Source: Chalciporus piperatus
Lineage: Eukaryota > Basidiomycota > Agaricomycetes > Boletales > Boletaceae
Direction of reading: 5' to 3'
DNA: 64,000 bases
Assembly (NCBI GenBank): GCA_038093975.1
Contig: JBBPTG010000014.1
Coordinates: forward strand, 62,001 to 126,000
Below are positions 23,291-35,382 of this stretch, piece after piece; position 1 is the stretch's first letter, and every line of letters starts with the position of its first letter. Both the position numbers and the translations under genes were made by a program. A model generated the notes under the pieces. The model was not told the DNA's origin. It saw only the letters and a list, made by a program, of their open reading frames with translations, and did no database searches.

Positions 23291-26200
23291 TCATATGGAT
23301 AACCAACGCCGATAGAGAGCTTCTGCGAGTGGGATGGCCCCGGTCGTAACATAGATCAACGAGAGGTTATACGCTGCTTCTCGAGCCACGGATACATCCT
23401 AACATTGTCATGAGTACGATCTGGCAGGTGATATGCAGTCGTACTCACATCGTTATTTCGATCCTGAACAAGCTGCAAAACCTTTTCATAGTGTGTAACG
23501 GCAAGGGAGTATAGGCCTGATGGAAATCATACTTGACATGAGTCGTAATGAACGATCACAAAATATACTCACCGAGTTGCTGGAACGCTCTTCCAAAATT
23601 GAACTCGATTTCGGGAAGTACGTGCTCCCCAGCTAGTTTTCGCGCGAACCGATACTGCGAGAGACATGCCATACCCTATGTAATGATAACTCTCGTCTCA
23701 GCAGAACCGAATTCAGAAAGATCTGACGTACTTGAGCAACAAGGTGATTGCGATTGTCTGCTTGGCGTTGCATAGCCCTGCCCAAGGACGAAAGAGCGAG
23801 ACACAAACATACGACTGGATCCCCTGGGGCGTAGTCGTACGCATGCAACAAGTAGACTGCCATGTGGTCAGGATTCCATCGAAATCTGGTGGTAGAGTCG
23901 ACCTACATATAGCGCTCTGATAACTCTTGGCTGCAAGGCACAGTTGCCCATACAACGCAACGGGCATAGCATTGTTCTTGGTTGGCAGCCACAAAGGCTT
24001 CTTGTCGTTCGTTTGATCAACCGGGTCGCCGCCCTCCTCAGCGTCCTCTTCCTGCGCATCGGTACCTTTGATTCCTTCATCATCGCCAGCTGGCTTTACC
24101 GTGGTTAGATGGTACCGCTGGCTCGAATTATTCCATTTCAGAAGCTCAGGCGTCTTCACGGCACCGTCACTCAAACGGAGTTCCCTAAGCATGTGCTTCT
24201 GCAATGTGGAACTGATGAAAGCGTCGGTGGACCGCAGGCCACTCGCAAGCGAGGATAAAAGGATACGCATGGGTTCGTTGTTGAACTGACAAGAATTGAT
24301 AAGTTTTCGACATTGCTCGACGACCACGGTGTACTTTTCGACTGCTATAGCACATGCTGCAATGTCAAAATATGGATCAGACTTCGGAGAGCAAAATATG
24401 CATGTACATACTGATGAGTGCAAGCCGAATCGTGATTTGGTTTTCTTTGCCGCGGTAGCCATTCGACATCAAGATGTGGCGAAGGACCTCGTCTGCAAGT
24501 TCATAATCACCCCGTCTCGTCAATATGAATGCATACTATTCGCAGGCGTTAGGTGACATGCTCCAAGTCGATCGGTGAACAACTCGCCTGCATGAAAAGA
24601 CGTAACCAGTTCTCAAAGGAGATGCCACGGAACGAGTCGACCCTCTCTGGATGGTCGACTTTCGACTTTCGCAAGTGCTTGTCTCGTTCTGCATGGGTCA
24701 GCCAAAAGAATAGCACGCAGTCATCACAATACCATACCTATGAGCTCCAATCTCGATGCCATTCTTTCCTCCTCAGTCTCGTTTTGCCTATATTGACGTC
24801 GCCTGGGAAACATCCCTCGGAAATCAGTGTGCTGGAGGACATTTCAGAATCATGGCGTCTAGAAATCTCTTATACGTACCCTGCTTGTGAGAAACAAGTT
24901 GCGTGTCTCCCTGAACATTTCCACGAGTTTTTCAGCCTCCAACATCCATTCCCTCTCCACATCATCACTACATTCAGGACTGAGAATCTGGGGCCAGAGC
25001 TCTTCGATACGTTTATAGCCGATCAAGACCTCCTTTTCACGTTGTTCCTCGAGAGCCTTGAGCTCCGCCAGAGTAAGTCGGCCTTGTTTGTTGGCAGCTT
25101 TGCCTTTTTGACGACCATGAGACTTCTCATCAAACAGGGACGCGCCAGGCTGCGGGGGTGCACCAGGCTGTGCGGCGCCTTCAGCTTGCCCAGGACGGCG
25201 CTTCCTGGAATCAATAACTACAAGTAATCGTTCGTTCGCTCGCTCGCGCGTAAGCTTGATTGCATAGGACGATACCTTGATAGACTAACTCGAGCGCCTT
25301 TCGAGGCTCATCCATGATTTCGTAGAGTTCGGCGAGCTTCATCTTGGCATCAGCATTTGAGGGATCAGCATCGATGACTGTTTCGGTTTGGTACTTTCCG
25401 GTGGTACACGATCTATGACACACGTACCTTGTTCATAAACTTCGGATGCTTCGCGTAGGTCTCCTTCCATTCTTCGACAGGTGGCAACCTGCATAAGGAC
25501 ATAAAGGCTGCTTGTCTAGATAATTCGTCAGAGCGCATTCAGGTAGACTGGGTGAAACATACTGCAGGGTCGGCACCAAGGAGCTCGTATATAGGGCCAG
25601 CGTCCGCATACATTTCCAGCTCGAAATAAGCGTCTGCAATTTCCCCAAACAGGGCGGCGTAATCCAAAGGGTCCTGATATAAAACGACGTCCGCGTGCAT
25701 CTGGTATATCAAAAACTGTTAGAGTTCGTAGCGGCAGTGGTGAGCTCACAAACCTTCCCCTCGTCTGTGTCGCCCATTTTGATTCGAGCGACCGCAAGTC
25801 GATGTCGCGCATTGATGTCTAGAGGATAGTATCCAGGTCGCACATCACCCGTTCGCTGCATGGGCTCGCTTCCTTCTTCGCTAGGTAAATCATATTCCCT
25901 GTCATCTTCGCAAACATCCCAAAACTTCTGAGATGCTCGACCCTGAAGCCACCGACACCCCTTGCGAATCGTATCTACCGCTCGTTCATATTCGTTCATC
26001 GTATTGTATAGATCTGCGAGAACGAGCAATTCGATGAAACCGAATCGCACTTGATCGTTTTGCCCAGAGATGGAAGGATCGAGAGCTTGCCCAAGTGGGT
26101 ATGTAGCTTGGTTGTGTTCCAGCGCATCCTGATAGAGCGAAGCACAGAGAGTAAAGTCGGAAAGCTCAATAAGAACTGGTCGGAGCTCTGTGAGGACTGT

Positions 26201-27211
26201 GATATCATGAGGGAAGCGCTTCAGGATTGCCAGGAGAGAATGGCGAGCCTGGGGAACAGAGAAATTAGTTAGCTATGAAAGAAAATAGGTAGAGATCCGT
26301 ACAGTCCGCAAGTCGTGCATCTCCCGCGCAAGACTCGCCCGATCCCAAAGGGCATCCACATTGTTGGGATCAAGACTGTATAGTTTGGTGTAGCAGTATA
26401 ACGCCTGTTGGTTAAACCCTAGATCCCTGAAAAGCATCGTGTATAGCTGATCTGGTTCCTAGAGCTGGAACTTTACCTAGATTGTCGGGCCAAGCGTTCC
26501 CACTCCTCGGAGTCATGCCTGAGATGAGCAGCCATAATGCGCAGCTGCAGAGCTTTTTGCGGCTCGTTTTTGTCCTCATAACACTGTGCGAGAACGCTCC
26601 AAGCAGGGATGGCGCGTGGCTCGATGCGAATGACTTCTTGCATCACACGGAGAGCTTCGGCAAGGTTGTTGTCGACATAGGCCTGATTACCTTCTCCTAT
26701 GAGCGCCCGAACTTGGTGCGAGAGAACAGGCCCAACTCGACGTTCGCGCTATATGACTCTCCCCGTTAAGTGAACGATGCACCACACGAACTGCCTTCAA
26801 TCCTACCTTCTTTCGCCTCCTTTTCCCGATACCAGAGGCCTCTCTCAAATCATCGCGGAACATGACATCCTGGTCTTCGATACGGAAATCCCACTCCCGT
26901 TGTGACAAGCCTGTGGTAGAAACGTCGTCCGTGGTCCGAATATTTCGGACGAGCCGTCTGTGCAACGTATGAGTACCTTCTAGGCAGCTAGCAATCATGA
27001 ACACTTGCTCAAAGTCTCCATCAATACCTGTGTCCACGGATGTAGGGGTTTGATCGTCAAACTCGGATTCTTCGCTTGCAGAAGACTCTTCGTCGGAAGT
27101 TGTACCCTCGTCATCATCTGTGAACTCCGAACCTAACCTAACCAGGTCCAGTGGCTCATCTTCGTCTGGAAAACGTTGGTTTGTTCCGAGTGATGCGGCG
27201 GCACTCAACAT
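23291..27211 (-). CDS. TFC4: RNA polymerase III transcription factor TFIIIC subunit tau131 (TPR protein)
   Basis: Scaffold subunit of the TFIIIC tauA subcomplex, which binds the A box of tRNA genes and recruits TFIIIB. An acidic N-terminus (SDEESSASEESEFDD) is followed by many tetratricopeptide repeats, for example VRALIGEGNQAYVDNNLAEA, AIPAWSVLAQCYEDKNEPQK, ALYCYTKLYSLDPNNVDALW, FIELLVLADLYNTMNEYERA, YPLDINARHRLAVARIKMGD and DADPSNADAKMKLAELYEI. The C-terminal half contains FGLHSSVCTCIFCSPKSD and ends EAAYNLSLIYVTTGAIPL, LYRRWLSI at 23291. About 15 short introns. The first ATG in frame is at 27211; an upstream in-frame GTG is not a valid start. The divergent neighbour is TIF6. Confidence 0.9.
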
Positions 27212-27751
27212 GAAGGTGCTCACAGCTGTCGTATCCGTCTTGTGGCATGCTCATTGTAGCCACAATGTAAGCGAGTTTGTTAGAAGCTGGAAGTCGATCT
27301 ACAAGCTCAGTTTCGGAATCAAATCTTGTACTGTAACTGTAGGGGCTAGAAGTCGTATGGCTGCACTACAAATGTACAGTACAAGTTGTAGAAACTGCAA
27401 GTCCCTAGTGACCTGCTACACTATATTAGGCGGATAAAACTTGGATCGGAGTCAAAGAGAGGGTGAGCGGGCAAGACTTGCGATGACTCTTGCCACTGTG
27501 TACCCTCGATGATGATCTCGCCAGCATTTCCTGTGAGTATTCGTGAGTTTCTGTGAGTCAGGTCAGTTGGTAGTTCTTCTATTCAGGCTGAGGTAATTAA
27601 ACGGAACCGTCAATTTTTTCTATATCAAGCCCTTGATCAAGCCTCGAGAGTATTTGCAAGTCAATCTAATCATCCACCCTCCCACTCCCATCCTCTACCC
27701 ATCACAACACTCATCCCAGTCCTCTACTTACATCCCGTCCACCGTACAACC
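27212..27751. promoter_or_regulatory. Bidirectional promoter region between TFC4 and TIF6
   Basis: 540 bases separating two divergent essential genes. The TIF6 side (27650-27750) is C/T-rich (CCACCCTCCCACTCCCATCC-like), the pyrimidine-rich leader common before Agaricomycete start codons. The TFC4 side contains imperfect repeats of AAGTTGTAGAAACTGCAAG / TTAGAAGCTGGAAG near 27280-27400. No coding potential seen. Confidence 0.45.
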
Positions 27752-28723
27752 ATGGCTACTCGTGTGTACAACCCCATCTGTCTAATCGCATCTAATCGTC
27801 ATTTCTCTCACCAGGTGTACAGTTCGAAAACAGCAGCGACGTCGGCGTATTCGCCAAACTCACAAACAGCTACTGCCTCACCGCAATGCACACCAGCACC
27901 AACTTTTACTCCGCATTCGAGGCAGAGCTTGCAGATGTCATCCCTATCGTACATACGACCATCGCGGGGACACGTATCGTTGGTCGTATGACAGCTGGTG
28001 AGTGCAGGCGGTGATGTTCTCTGTCTTTTCCTCTTATCTCACTAACTTGGACATACTCTCGTGATGCACAGGTAATCGGCATGGCCTATTAGTGCCCTCT
28101 ACAACGGCCGATCAGGAGCTTCAACATCTCAGAAACTCCCTTCCCGACTCAGTCAGTATCCAACGCGTCGAGGAACGCCTCTCCGCACTCGGAAACGTCA
28201 TCGCCTGCAACGACTACGTCGCACTCGTCCACCCCGACATCGATCGTGAGACAGAGGAGATCATCGCGGACATCCTCAAAGTCGAGGTCTTCCGTCAAAC
28301 CGTGGCAGATAACGCCCTCGTCGGGAGTTATTGTGCTATCACTAACCAGGGTGGACTCGTACATCCCAAAACGAGCATTCAAGATCAAAATGAACTGAGT
28401 AGTTTGCTGCAAGTGCCTTTGGTGGTATGTTTTGTAATTTTGGGGCGCGTACTTAGGCTGATGGACTGGGACGACTCAAAGGCGGGTACTGTCAACCGTG
28501 GTTCAGACGTCATTGGCGCTGGTCTCGTCGTTAATGACTGGTGTGCATTCACCGGTCTCGACACGACAGCAACGGAGATCAGTGTGATCGAAGCTACCTT
28601 TAGTATGTGTCCTCCTACTATTAGTATTTGGCACCACTCACCTTCCTCGCAGAACTACAAGGACAGTCCTCGTCTGCAGTCATTGGCGAGATGCGCGATT
28701 CTCTCATAGACAACTGGGCATAG
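27752..28723 (+). CDS. TIF6: Eukaryotic translation initiation factor 6 (60S anti-association factor)
   Basis: Binds the 60S subunit, is needed for its biogenesis, and blocks premature 40S joining. Exons give [160 protein letters not shown] and [11 protein letters not shown], colinear with the highly conserved family over its usual 245 residues. Five exons; the intron between LQVPLV and AGTVNRG is 57 bases, a multiple of three, and has no stop codon. A decayed partial copy lies at about 19620-20125. Confidence 0.96.
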
Positions 28724-28948
28724 TATTCGTTATAGCAGTGATCTGTTTTTTTGACTCGTGGGCACCTCGATACCTAGGTTTGTACTCCTCCATCGCAACT
28801 TCGACACGCCTTTTCGCCTATATATCTTACTCCTGCTGCGCGCATCTTTGTATCCTTATACGCTTCACGTTGTTGGAATAATATATTGTGTGGAAGAGGT
28901 ATTCTAGCGGTGACAGCGACAAGTTCTATGTGTGGTGAATCGCAAGCG

Positions 28949-29757
28949 TCATAGTAAACCCCTGCTTTTCGCGATTCCTTTCCAGCTATTGAGAATATAC
29001 GAGCCATACAGCGTGACTTCGCGAAGAGTTTGTTCCACTGTCCCCGAGTTCTCTAGAAGATAGTCAAGGAATGATTCTGCCGTGCTGGGCGACGTTAGTT
29101 GGTGGAGCTCGGCAGCCAGATATATTGCGGAGATGGATGCACGGTTGGTATACCACGCCAACTGGAGTCGAGGGTTGAGCACATCGTCGGAGTGTCGTTC
29201 TGGAGAAATATACCGCACCTCTTTCGCTTGTGGATCAACTATCCAGCATGCTTGGTCTGCGATACGCGCGGCGTGTTTTAGAGCTGGTGACGGGTCTAGC
29301 GGCATGACGCTGGACGACGTCGCAAGCAAAGCAAATGCCTAGATGCGGACTCAAAGGGTGAGCAAGAGAGACAGTGATGACTGACACACCTCTGGGAGAT
29401 GCTCGAGCACCGGTTCGTTCATCTTCAACCGCGCATGCAACACATCTCTCATGCTCGCCGCCCTCTTCGCATCCTCGTCCACACATTCCCTCATCCTCCC
29501 TCTCGCATCCTCCAACCACGCATTCACGAGCGTCCTCCGCGCGTCGTCGCCCCGCCCAAAGAGTGCCGTGACAGCCACATCCGGGAGTGGTGTCGGATGA
29601 GGTTGTGGTAGTCGTAGCACGGTACGCGCAAGTGCTTCGCGGGTGAAGCCATGCGACTGGATGAGTGGGAGGGCGAGTTGGACGAGTCTTGCGCTGTATT
29701 TTTGGGTGAGTTTAATAGGAGGGCGTCGTGTGCTTGGACTCGCCTTGTCGTGGTCAT
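28949..29757 (-). CDS. COQ9: Ubiquinone biosynthesis protein COQ9
   Basis: Mitochondrial lipid-binding partner of COQ7 in coenzyme Q synthesis. Conserved blocks: RLVQLALPLIQSHGFTREAL, PDVAVTALFGRGDDARRTLV, DVLHARLKMNEPVLEHLPEA, DPSPALKHAARIADQACWI, LNPRLQLAWYTNRASISAI, FLDYLLENSG and the C-terminal SYILNSWKGIAKSRGLL. The start is the ATG at 29757 (MTTT), joined to SARLVQLALP by a 50-base intron (29694-29743) with a GC-AG boundary (AAG|GCGAGT). No in-frame ATG exists without this splice, and the nearby GT donor breaks frame. The predicted protein begins close to the core with a very short N-terminus, so a further upstream targeting exon cannot be excluded. Divergent from HCR1 by 136 bases. Confidence 0.88.
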
Positions 29758-29893
29758 GGTTGACAGTACTAGTCAAGTAGTATTGATAGTCCTACTAGAC
29801 TTGTCTAATCCTTGTCTTGGACATCCACTCGCTACCACTGATCGCCTTGCTGATCACCTCACTCGTTCGATCGACATATCACACACGAAACAA

Positions 29894-30924
29894 ATGTCCG
29901 ACTGGGGTACTCGTCTGATTTTTATCTTCCATCTAACCCGCTCACATCGCTCACCACGACTCACCCGTTTCACAACTTGACAGACGACTCGGACGACGTT
30001 GCTGCTCCAACCCCAGCACCGATACCCTCAGCGATAGTCAAACCCGTCAAGAGTAAATGGGAAGGCGAGGACGAGGACGAATCGACACCTGCTGTGAGCC
30101 GATCTCCTATGTCTTCCGTCTTTTCGCCCCGCACTAGTACTGATCGTCCCCCCTGCATCCCACCGCGCAGAGCGATTGGGAAGAGTCTTCCGAGGAGGAA
30201 GAGGAGAAACCAGCATCAGCACCCGTCGCGCCTCCAAAAAAGAAAGGCACGCTCAAAGCCAAAATCGCAGAGAAAGAAGCAGCCAAGGCATCTCGTGCAG
30301 CCGAAGGCGACCTCGAATACGACGAAGATTCCGTCCTCGATCCTAGAGAAAAGTCTCAGATAGACAAAGAGAGAGAACTATCAGCTGATCTCGAGAACAC
30401 GGCAGCTTTGTTCGGTGCTGCGGCTCTTGGAGGTACGGTGAACAAGCATGCCGGTGATCGGGGCTTCTGACGATAAGATAAAAACACAGGGACGTCGTCA
30501 AAAGAACTCGATTCGTTGATCTCTGCGAACCCTCGGACAAAGGAAGATTTCCAAGCATTATCTGCGCAGATCATCGAAGTCATCCTCAAACGACATGAGA
30601 ACAAGCCTCTCTACCCTACATTCCTCGAGCATCATGTTCGACAGCTAGCCGAACCTCTTCGAGACGTCGAGGTCCGCAAAGCTGCAAGTGCTTTGACCAC
30701 GCTAGCGAACGAGAAGCAGAGAGAGCAACGAGACAAGACAAACGGGAAGAAGAAACCAAAGTCTGCGGCCAAACCTACACTGGGCGCCACGAAGATATCT
30801 AACAAGTACGTATCTCTTCGCCCTCGTCATCTACGCGAGGCTGATCAAAAATCATAGATTCGACACGGAGGTTTATGACGAGCCATTGGATGACTTTGGA
30901 AAAGATGCAGGCGACTTCATGTAG
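29894..30924 (+). CDS. HCR1: Eukaryotic translation initiation factor 3 subunit j
   Basis: Loosely associated eIF3 subunit that promotes 40S binding, scanning and recycling. The start MSDWDDSDDV spans an intron after MSDW. The acidic N-terminus (SKWEGEDEDES, DWEESSEEEEEKP) is followed by KKKGTLKAKIAEKEAAKA, an AALFGAAALGG hinge, DSLISANPRTKEDFQALSAQ and YPTFLEHHVRQLAEPLRDVE. The Lys-rich region and C-terminal FDTEVYDEPLDDFGKDAGDF match the family throughout. Four or five exons; stop at 30922-30924, convergent with PWP1, whose stop is 120 bases away. Confidence 0.93.
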
Positions 30925-31045
30925 AATTGTAGAAATACCTTTGCACCCTCGCAAGTCCTCACTTATCGTGCTATAGTATGTTTTAGAAGTTCACCTTCCA
31001 TTTTTAATCCGCAAGTGGGAAAGGCATGGGACGCATCTGTGCCAT

Positions 31046-33073
31046 TCAGGAGTCGTCATCCTCGCCACCGCTCTCGCTCTCCTCACCATCGCTGACGAGA
31101 CCCACGAGACCTCCCCCTTCCTTCTCTCTGAGAACCTTGCCAGCCTCTGCGAGCTTCGAAGCAAAGGCTTTCCGCGCGCCAGCGTTCGCGCCCACATCCC
31201 AAATCTGCAGCTTAGCCTTTGATCCCGCCGCGGCGATGGTGAGCGGATCATCAGGCGAGAAAACGGCAGAGAACACTTTGCCCTGTCATCCGAATTAGAC
31301 AATGGGAGAAAACCATGACAGTAACACTTACGACTTCTAGATCTCTGGACACAACCATGCTCACTAATGGCTTACCGGCCTCGGATTGATCAACGTTCCA
31401 AACCTTGACGAGTTTGTCCGCTCCACCCGTCAGTATGCATCCACGAAGAAGAGGGCTGACGTCCAGAGCGGAAGCGGCGCCGTCATGTGCGGAAATGGTG
31501 AACCGCGACGGCGACGGTGCTTTGAGATCCGTTGGCAACGTCCGAGCATCGAAGTTGAGTACGAGACCGTTTTCTAATGAGACCTAACATCTCGTGAGCA
31601 ATGCGCGCACGCTCGAGGAGAAGAACTAGCGCTTACGTAGAAAGCGTGCGATTCCCAAGGATCCCATCTAAGAGCCTCAACGTCCGCACCTAGCACTGCG
31701 CCAACGCCTGTATCTGGTGCTCTCGAATCGAACACTCGAACCGTTCGATCGTAACTCCCAGACAGCAGAACACTCGGCTCCTTTTCGTTCCACTGCACCG
31801 CTTGCACCTTGTCTTTATGTACGTTGAAACTCCGTATCGCAGCAGCACTTTCACCACTTCCATCCGCGTCCGCCACTGGTGCACGACTGAGATCCCACAG
31901 TTTAACAGTCCGATCCGCAGAAGCCGAGGCTAGCATCTGTCTGTGGGTTTTGTTCCATGATAGACCGAGGACAGCGTCGACGTGATGGGTGTCCGATATC
32001 GCTCTTGGTTTCGCCTTTTTACGCTTTTTCTTGCCCGTCCCAGCGGGTACTGGTACATGCGCGGCCGTTTTGTCAGGTCGTCCCAAGACCATATCGGGAT
32101 ACATGCTCTCGACGATATCCAACGACCATATCTCGATCTCAGGGTCCAGGGTCCCCACAGCGATATAGTTGCCGAATTTCGCGGGACCATCGGTTTGCAT
32201 GGATGATGAAGTGGAGGCGGGTGGGAAGTCGAGCCATTCGAGACAAAGTGGGAAATTGGGAAGCATGAGGTCGTGATGGACGTATAGATTTTCTTCCGTT
32301 TCGTCGTAAACGTAGATCTCCAGCTGGGAGATTTCTTCCTCGGTTTTGGCGGTGACGAGAAGGTTGTCGGTAGGTAATATTTCGAGTTCTCCTCGCTCGC
32401 CGTCTTCGTCATCCTGAGTACGATGAGCACTTTGTTACAATGTTTCAGCGGAACGTACCCACCTCCTCCTCCTTCAGTGTGATATATGGATCGTCAGCGT
32501 TGTTACGATAGAATGTCAGTCCCTTGATGTTGGTAAACGGTCCAACCCCTGCAATCTGAAATCAGAAAACGACCACCTCCCAACATCCTATATCCAGACC
32601 CACCGTCTTCCTGTTCATCGTCATCATAATCATCGAGTTTGTACTCCGCCAGATCATCCGTCTCGGCATCCTTGTCTACAGCAGGCTGGTCCTCATCCAC
32701 AGCCATCGAATCGTCTTGCTCCTCGCTTTCTCAGCAACTTAGTCGATCCCTCAAACACCAGCATCAAAGCGGGAAACGAAACTCACTCGACCCATTCATC
32801 TTCATCGCTATCACCTGGATCGTCAGCTTCCTCGCCCTCAGCGCCCTTCCCCATCTTTTTCGCCGCCTCGTGTGCGCGCTCTAATTCTTTTCGAGCATCT
32901 TCAAGCTCGATACGTGCGAGATTGCTCACGCGCTCGAGTTCCTTCTCGTCAAGGAGATATTTACGTGGATGTCTTGAGGCGACGCCTCGTTTGACCCTGG
33001 AAAAAAATTGAGGGTGTGCTTTGATGAACTGGGGATAAACCTACCATGATACACAGGAGATCAAGTTGCTCAT
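31046..33073 (-). CDS. PWP1: Periodic tryptophan protein 1, WD40 ribosome-biogenesis factor
   Basis: Nucleolar WD-repeat protein acting in 5.8S/25S rRNA maturation and Pol I control. MSNLISCVSWVKRGVASRHP and RKYLLDEKELERVSNLARIE give the diagnostic N-terminus, with W at an exon junction. An acidic stretch precedes DPYITLKEEEDDEDGERGEL. WD repeats follow: YIAVGTLDPEIEIWSLDI, HVDAVLGLSWNKTHRQMLAS, ASADRTVKLWDLS, VQAVQWNEKEPSVLLSGSYD, LTGGADKLVKVWNVD and SPDDPLTIAAAGSKAKLQIW. The C-terminus is acidic (EESESGGEDDDS). Roughly seven exons. Lengths and motif order are as expected for the family. Confidence 0.93.
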
Positions 33074-33374
33074 CGTCCCCTTGAGATCAAGGACTAGTTC
33101 ACATACTCGATGGAATTTTTCGAGTAGCGATCACGTGATGTGTACGCTGCGATCATTCAATCAATCATTTCATCCGAACTCGTACTAGGGGTCCGTTGTT
33201 TGAAGTCTGAGTCGAGCACGTCGATCAGCGTGTAGTGGCATATCTTCATGGCGTCCGAGAGTCAATTCCATTGATCCAAAGTTATATTCGACAGACAAAC
33301 GAATCAAATAAAGATAAGTAGTAGAAACTAAGATATCCAAACAGTCCATCAATGCATCCCTGGAACACAAATCT

Positions 33375-34771
33375 CTATACCAACCCTCCACCTCCCATAC
33401 GGATCGTATCCCATACCGCCCTGACCACTTCGTTCCAGAGCGTTCGTACCATCGAATCTCCACGGGCATCGAACAATCGCCGCTTAACTTGGTCCGCTGT
33501 GGATGCCGGAATTGTCGCCGCTCGCGCTCGTCGGAGTCGGATGACGAACGACAATACCGGCAGGAGAATGAACAATACCGCTAACGTGGTAAGACGATTG
33601 CTGGTAAAGTATGTGCGAATGGACTCCTTGATGAGCGTAAGCGTGTCTGGAGAAGACCGTCCTCTTGTCGTTACCACGGAGTTCTGGGGCACTCGCGGGG
33701 CCCGAACTGCACTGGGATTCGAACTAGCGCGAGAGGTAGGATTTTTTGAATGGTCACGGACAGTACGTTTTGTGACAGTAGCATCAGAAGCAACTGATGA
33801 CGTAGATCCTGTACGCTGTTTTCTGAGCCTCGAGGGTCCGAGCTCTGTTCGGGTAAGCGGGACCGCAGTGCGGGTGGATGTGGTGGAAAGGGAAGAACTC
33901 GAAGAAGATACAGATGGTGCAGGGGATGGTGAACGGGGTGGTGCTGGAACCGGAATCGGGTTCAGTGTCTTCTGAGAGTCCCTCTCTTTCAGGGCTTCCG
34001 CCTGGAGATGTTCTAAAGATGTCAGGAAACTCTATAAAGAAATCAATATCGATGAAATGACATTATTGCAGAACAACTCACCGTCCTCTTTTCTGGTGAC
34101 AGCTCAACCTCGTACGACAGGAACTCCCTGGCATAATCCCACTCTTCCAGGCGTGGCAGGACGTGCAAACAATACAACTCCAACACTCTCTCATATGCTT
34201 CCCCCGTCGACGGAATAAAGTCATATTGCCCACGATGTGACAGCCAGTCTTCTGTTATCTCCCGGCCAACAATCGGGCAGTTCACCTTGATACTGGATGT
34301 AACGAGGGTAAGCAGGACTTGGTGAGGCAAAAACGCGGGGGTAGGCGCTCGTGGCAGGGATGAGGGTGTGAACAGGCCAAGAGAACGCGCGTGGGAGGTC
34401 GTCACGAAGGATTGAGGGGATGATAGCAGTAGTTCGCGCAGCGTTTCTGGCAGGGTAGAACGGTCTGGAGGCGAGGAGTAAACCACAGCCTCGAGCGTAA
34501 TACGGAGAATGTCCCATTTGCGGCGATGAGAATCGAACACGTCTGGGGCAGGGGCGATGGGAGGTTGCAATATAGCAAATGCTGAGGCGACCAAGGAAGA
34601 TGCGAGCCCGACATCCCGGTGGAGAAATGATCGAGTTGCCCTATTGTAGAGCGACTGGAGAGTCACTTCAGCGGTAGATGGTGCAGGGGTCGAAGACTCG
34701 GAGGTGGCTTTGAGGGGCAGCAAGCCCTGGGCCTGCATCGTTGATATCGTCGTCGTCGTTGCCGTCGACAT
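33375..34771 (-). CDS. Tail-anchored membrane protein, possibly PEX26/PEX15-like
   Basis: Two exons encode about 450 residues. The N-terminal half is helical: TLQSLYNRATRSFLHRDVGL, SSLVASAFAILQPP, FDSHRRKWDILRITLEAVVY, LYCLHVLPRLEEWDYAREFL. A long Ser/Pro/Thr-rich linker follows, then one hydrophobic helix near the C-terminus (LTTLAVLFILLPVLSFVI) flanked by basic residues (RLRRARA), and a short tail ending MGGGGLV. A helical cytosolic domain plus a single C-terminal anchor is the layout of the peroxisomal AAA-ATPase anchors Pex15/PEX26, but sequence conservation is too weak to be sure. The intron after LSPEKRT is a clean 50-mer. The plus-strand open frame opposite is a shadow. Confidence 0.6.
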
Positions 34772-35382
34772 CCGCCTAGAGTTCCGTGTGCGTATACCGG
34801 TAGCACCTGATTGTCTGTGGAAGCAAAACTTGAGTGCGGGACAAGTCAGGAACTTGCCGAGTTCCGCTTTATTTGCCGGTCTTTGTCGGCGTTGACTAGC
34901 CAATCATGGCAGTCCTCTAACACATGTAGACACACACAGATTGGTTTCAATCGGGGAGACATATGGGCTGAGATCGATGATTGATGTGGCATCATTCTCA
35001 ACTCCATATATAATCAGCGTTGCGAGCGCGACAAGCTTTGCAGTTGGATTCAGATCCTACGAGCACTCTGCAATAACTCTTCTATTGAGTATCTATGTAA
35101 ATTTCTCGAGATACTCATTGAAGGAAGGATTTGTCCACGAAGATTGTGACCGACCTGTCCTGGGTTTGCCTCTCTGTCCTCGGGACTCCATTGATTTTAA
35201 CCCAGACCTACTTGGGCAGCTTGGACACGTTCCTAACCGTTACAACAGATTTAGGGTAAAACGGCATTATACGAGTATCCGTAGTTCCCATAACCTGGTA
35301 TACACCGCGAACTGCCTGTCAGGTCAAACAACCAAGCAGTTAACTGGAGGGGAGGTAGCCGGAAAATCGGGAGTGTTCCTTT
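34772..35382. other. Intergenic region (same-strand genes)
   Basis: About 610 bases holding the 5' flank of the tail-anchored protein gene and the 3' end of the GT17 gene. A plus-strand open frame (34941-35456) overlaps the GT17 last exon in antisense and has no motif; I call no gene. Confidence 0.4.

Noticed and set aside
33352..33975. 207-residue plus-strand open frame
   Set aside because: Exactly antisense to the linker and tail anchor of the minus-strand protein, whose splice and transmembrane helix make sense; the plus frame is Arg/Val-rich with no motif.
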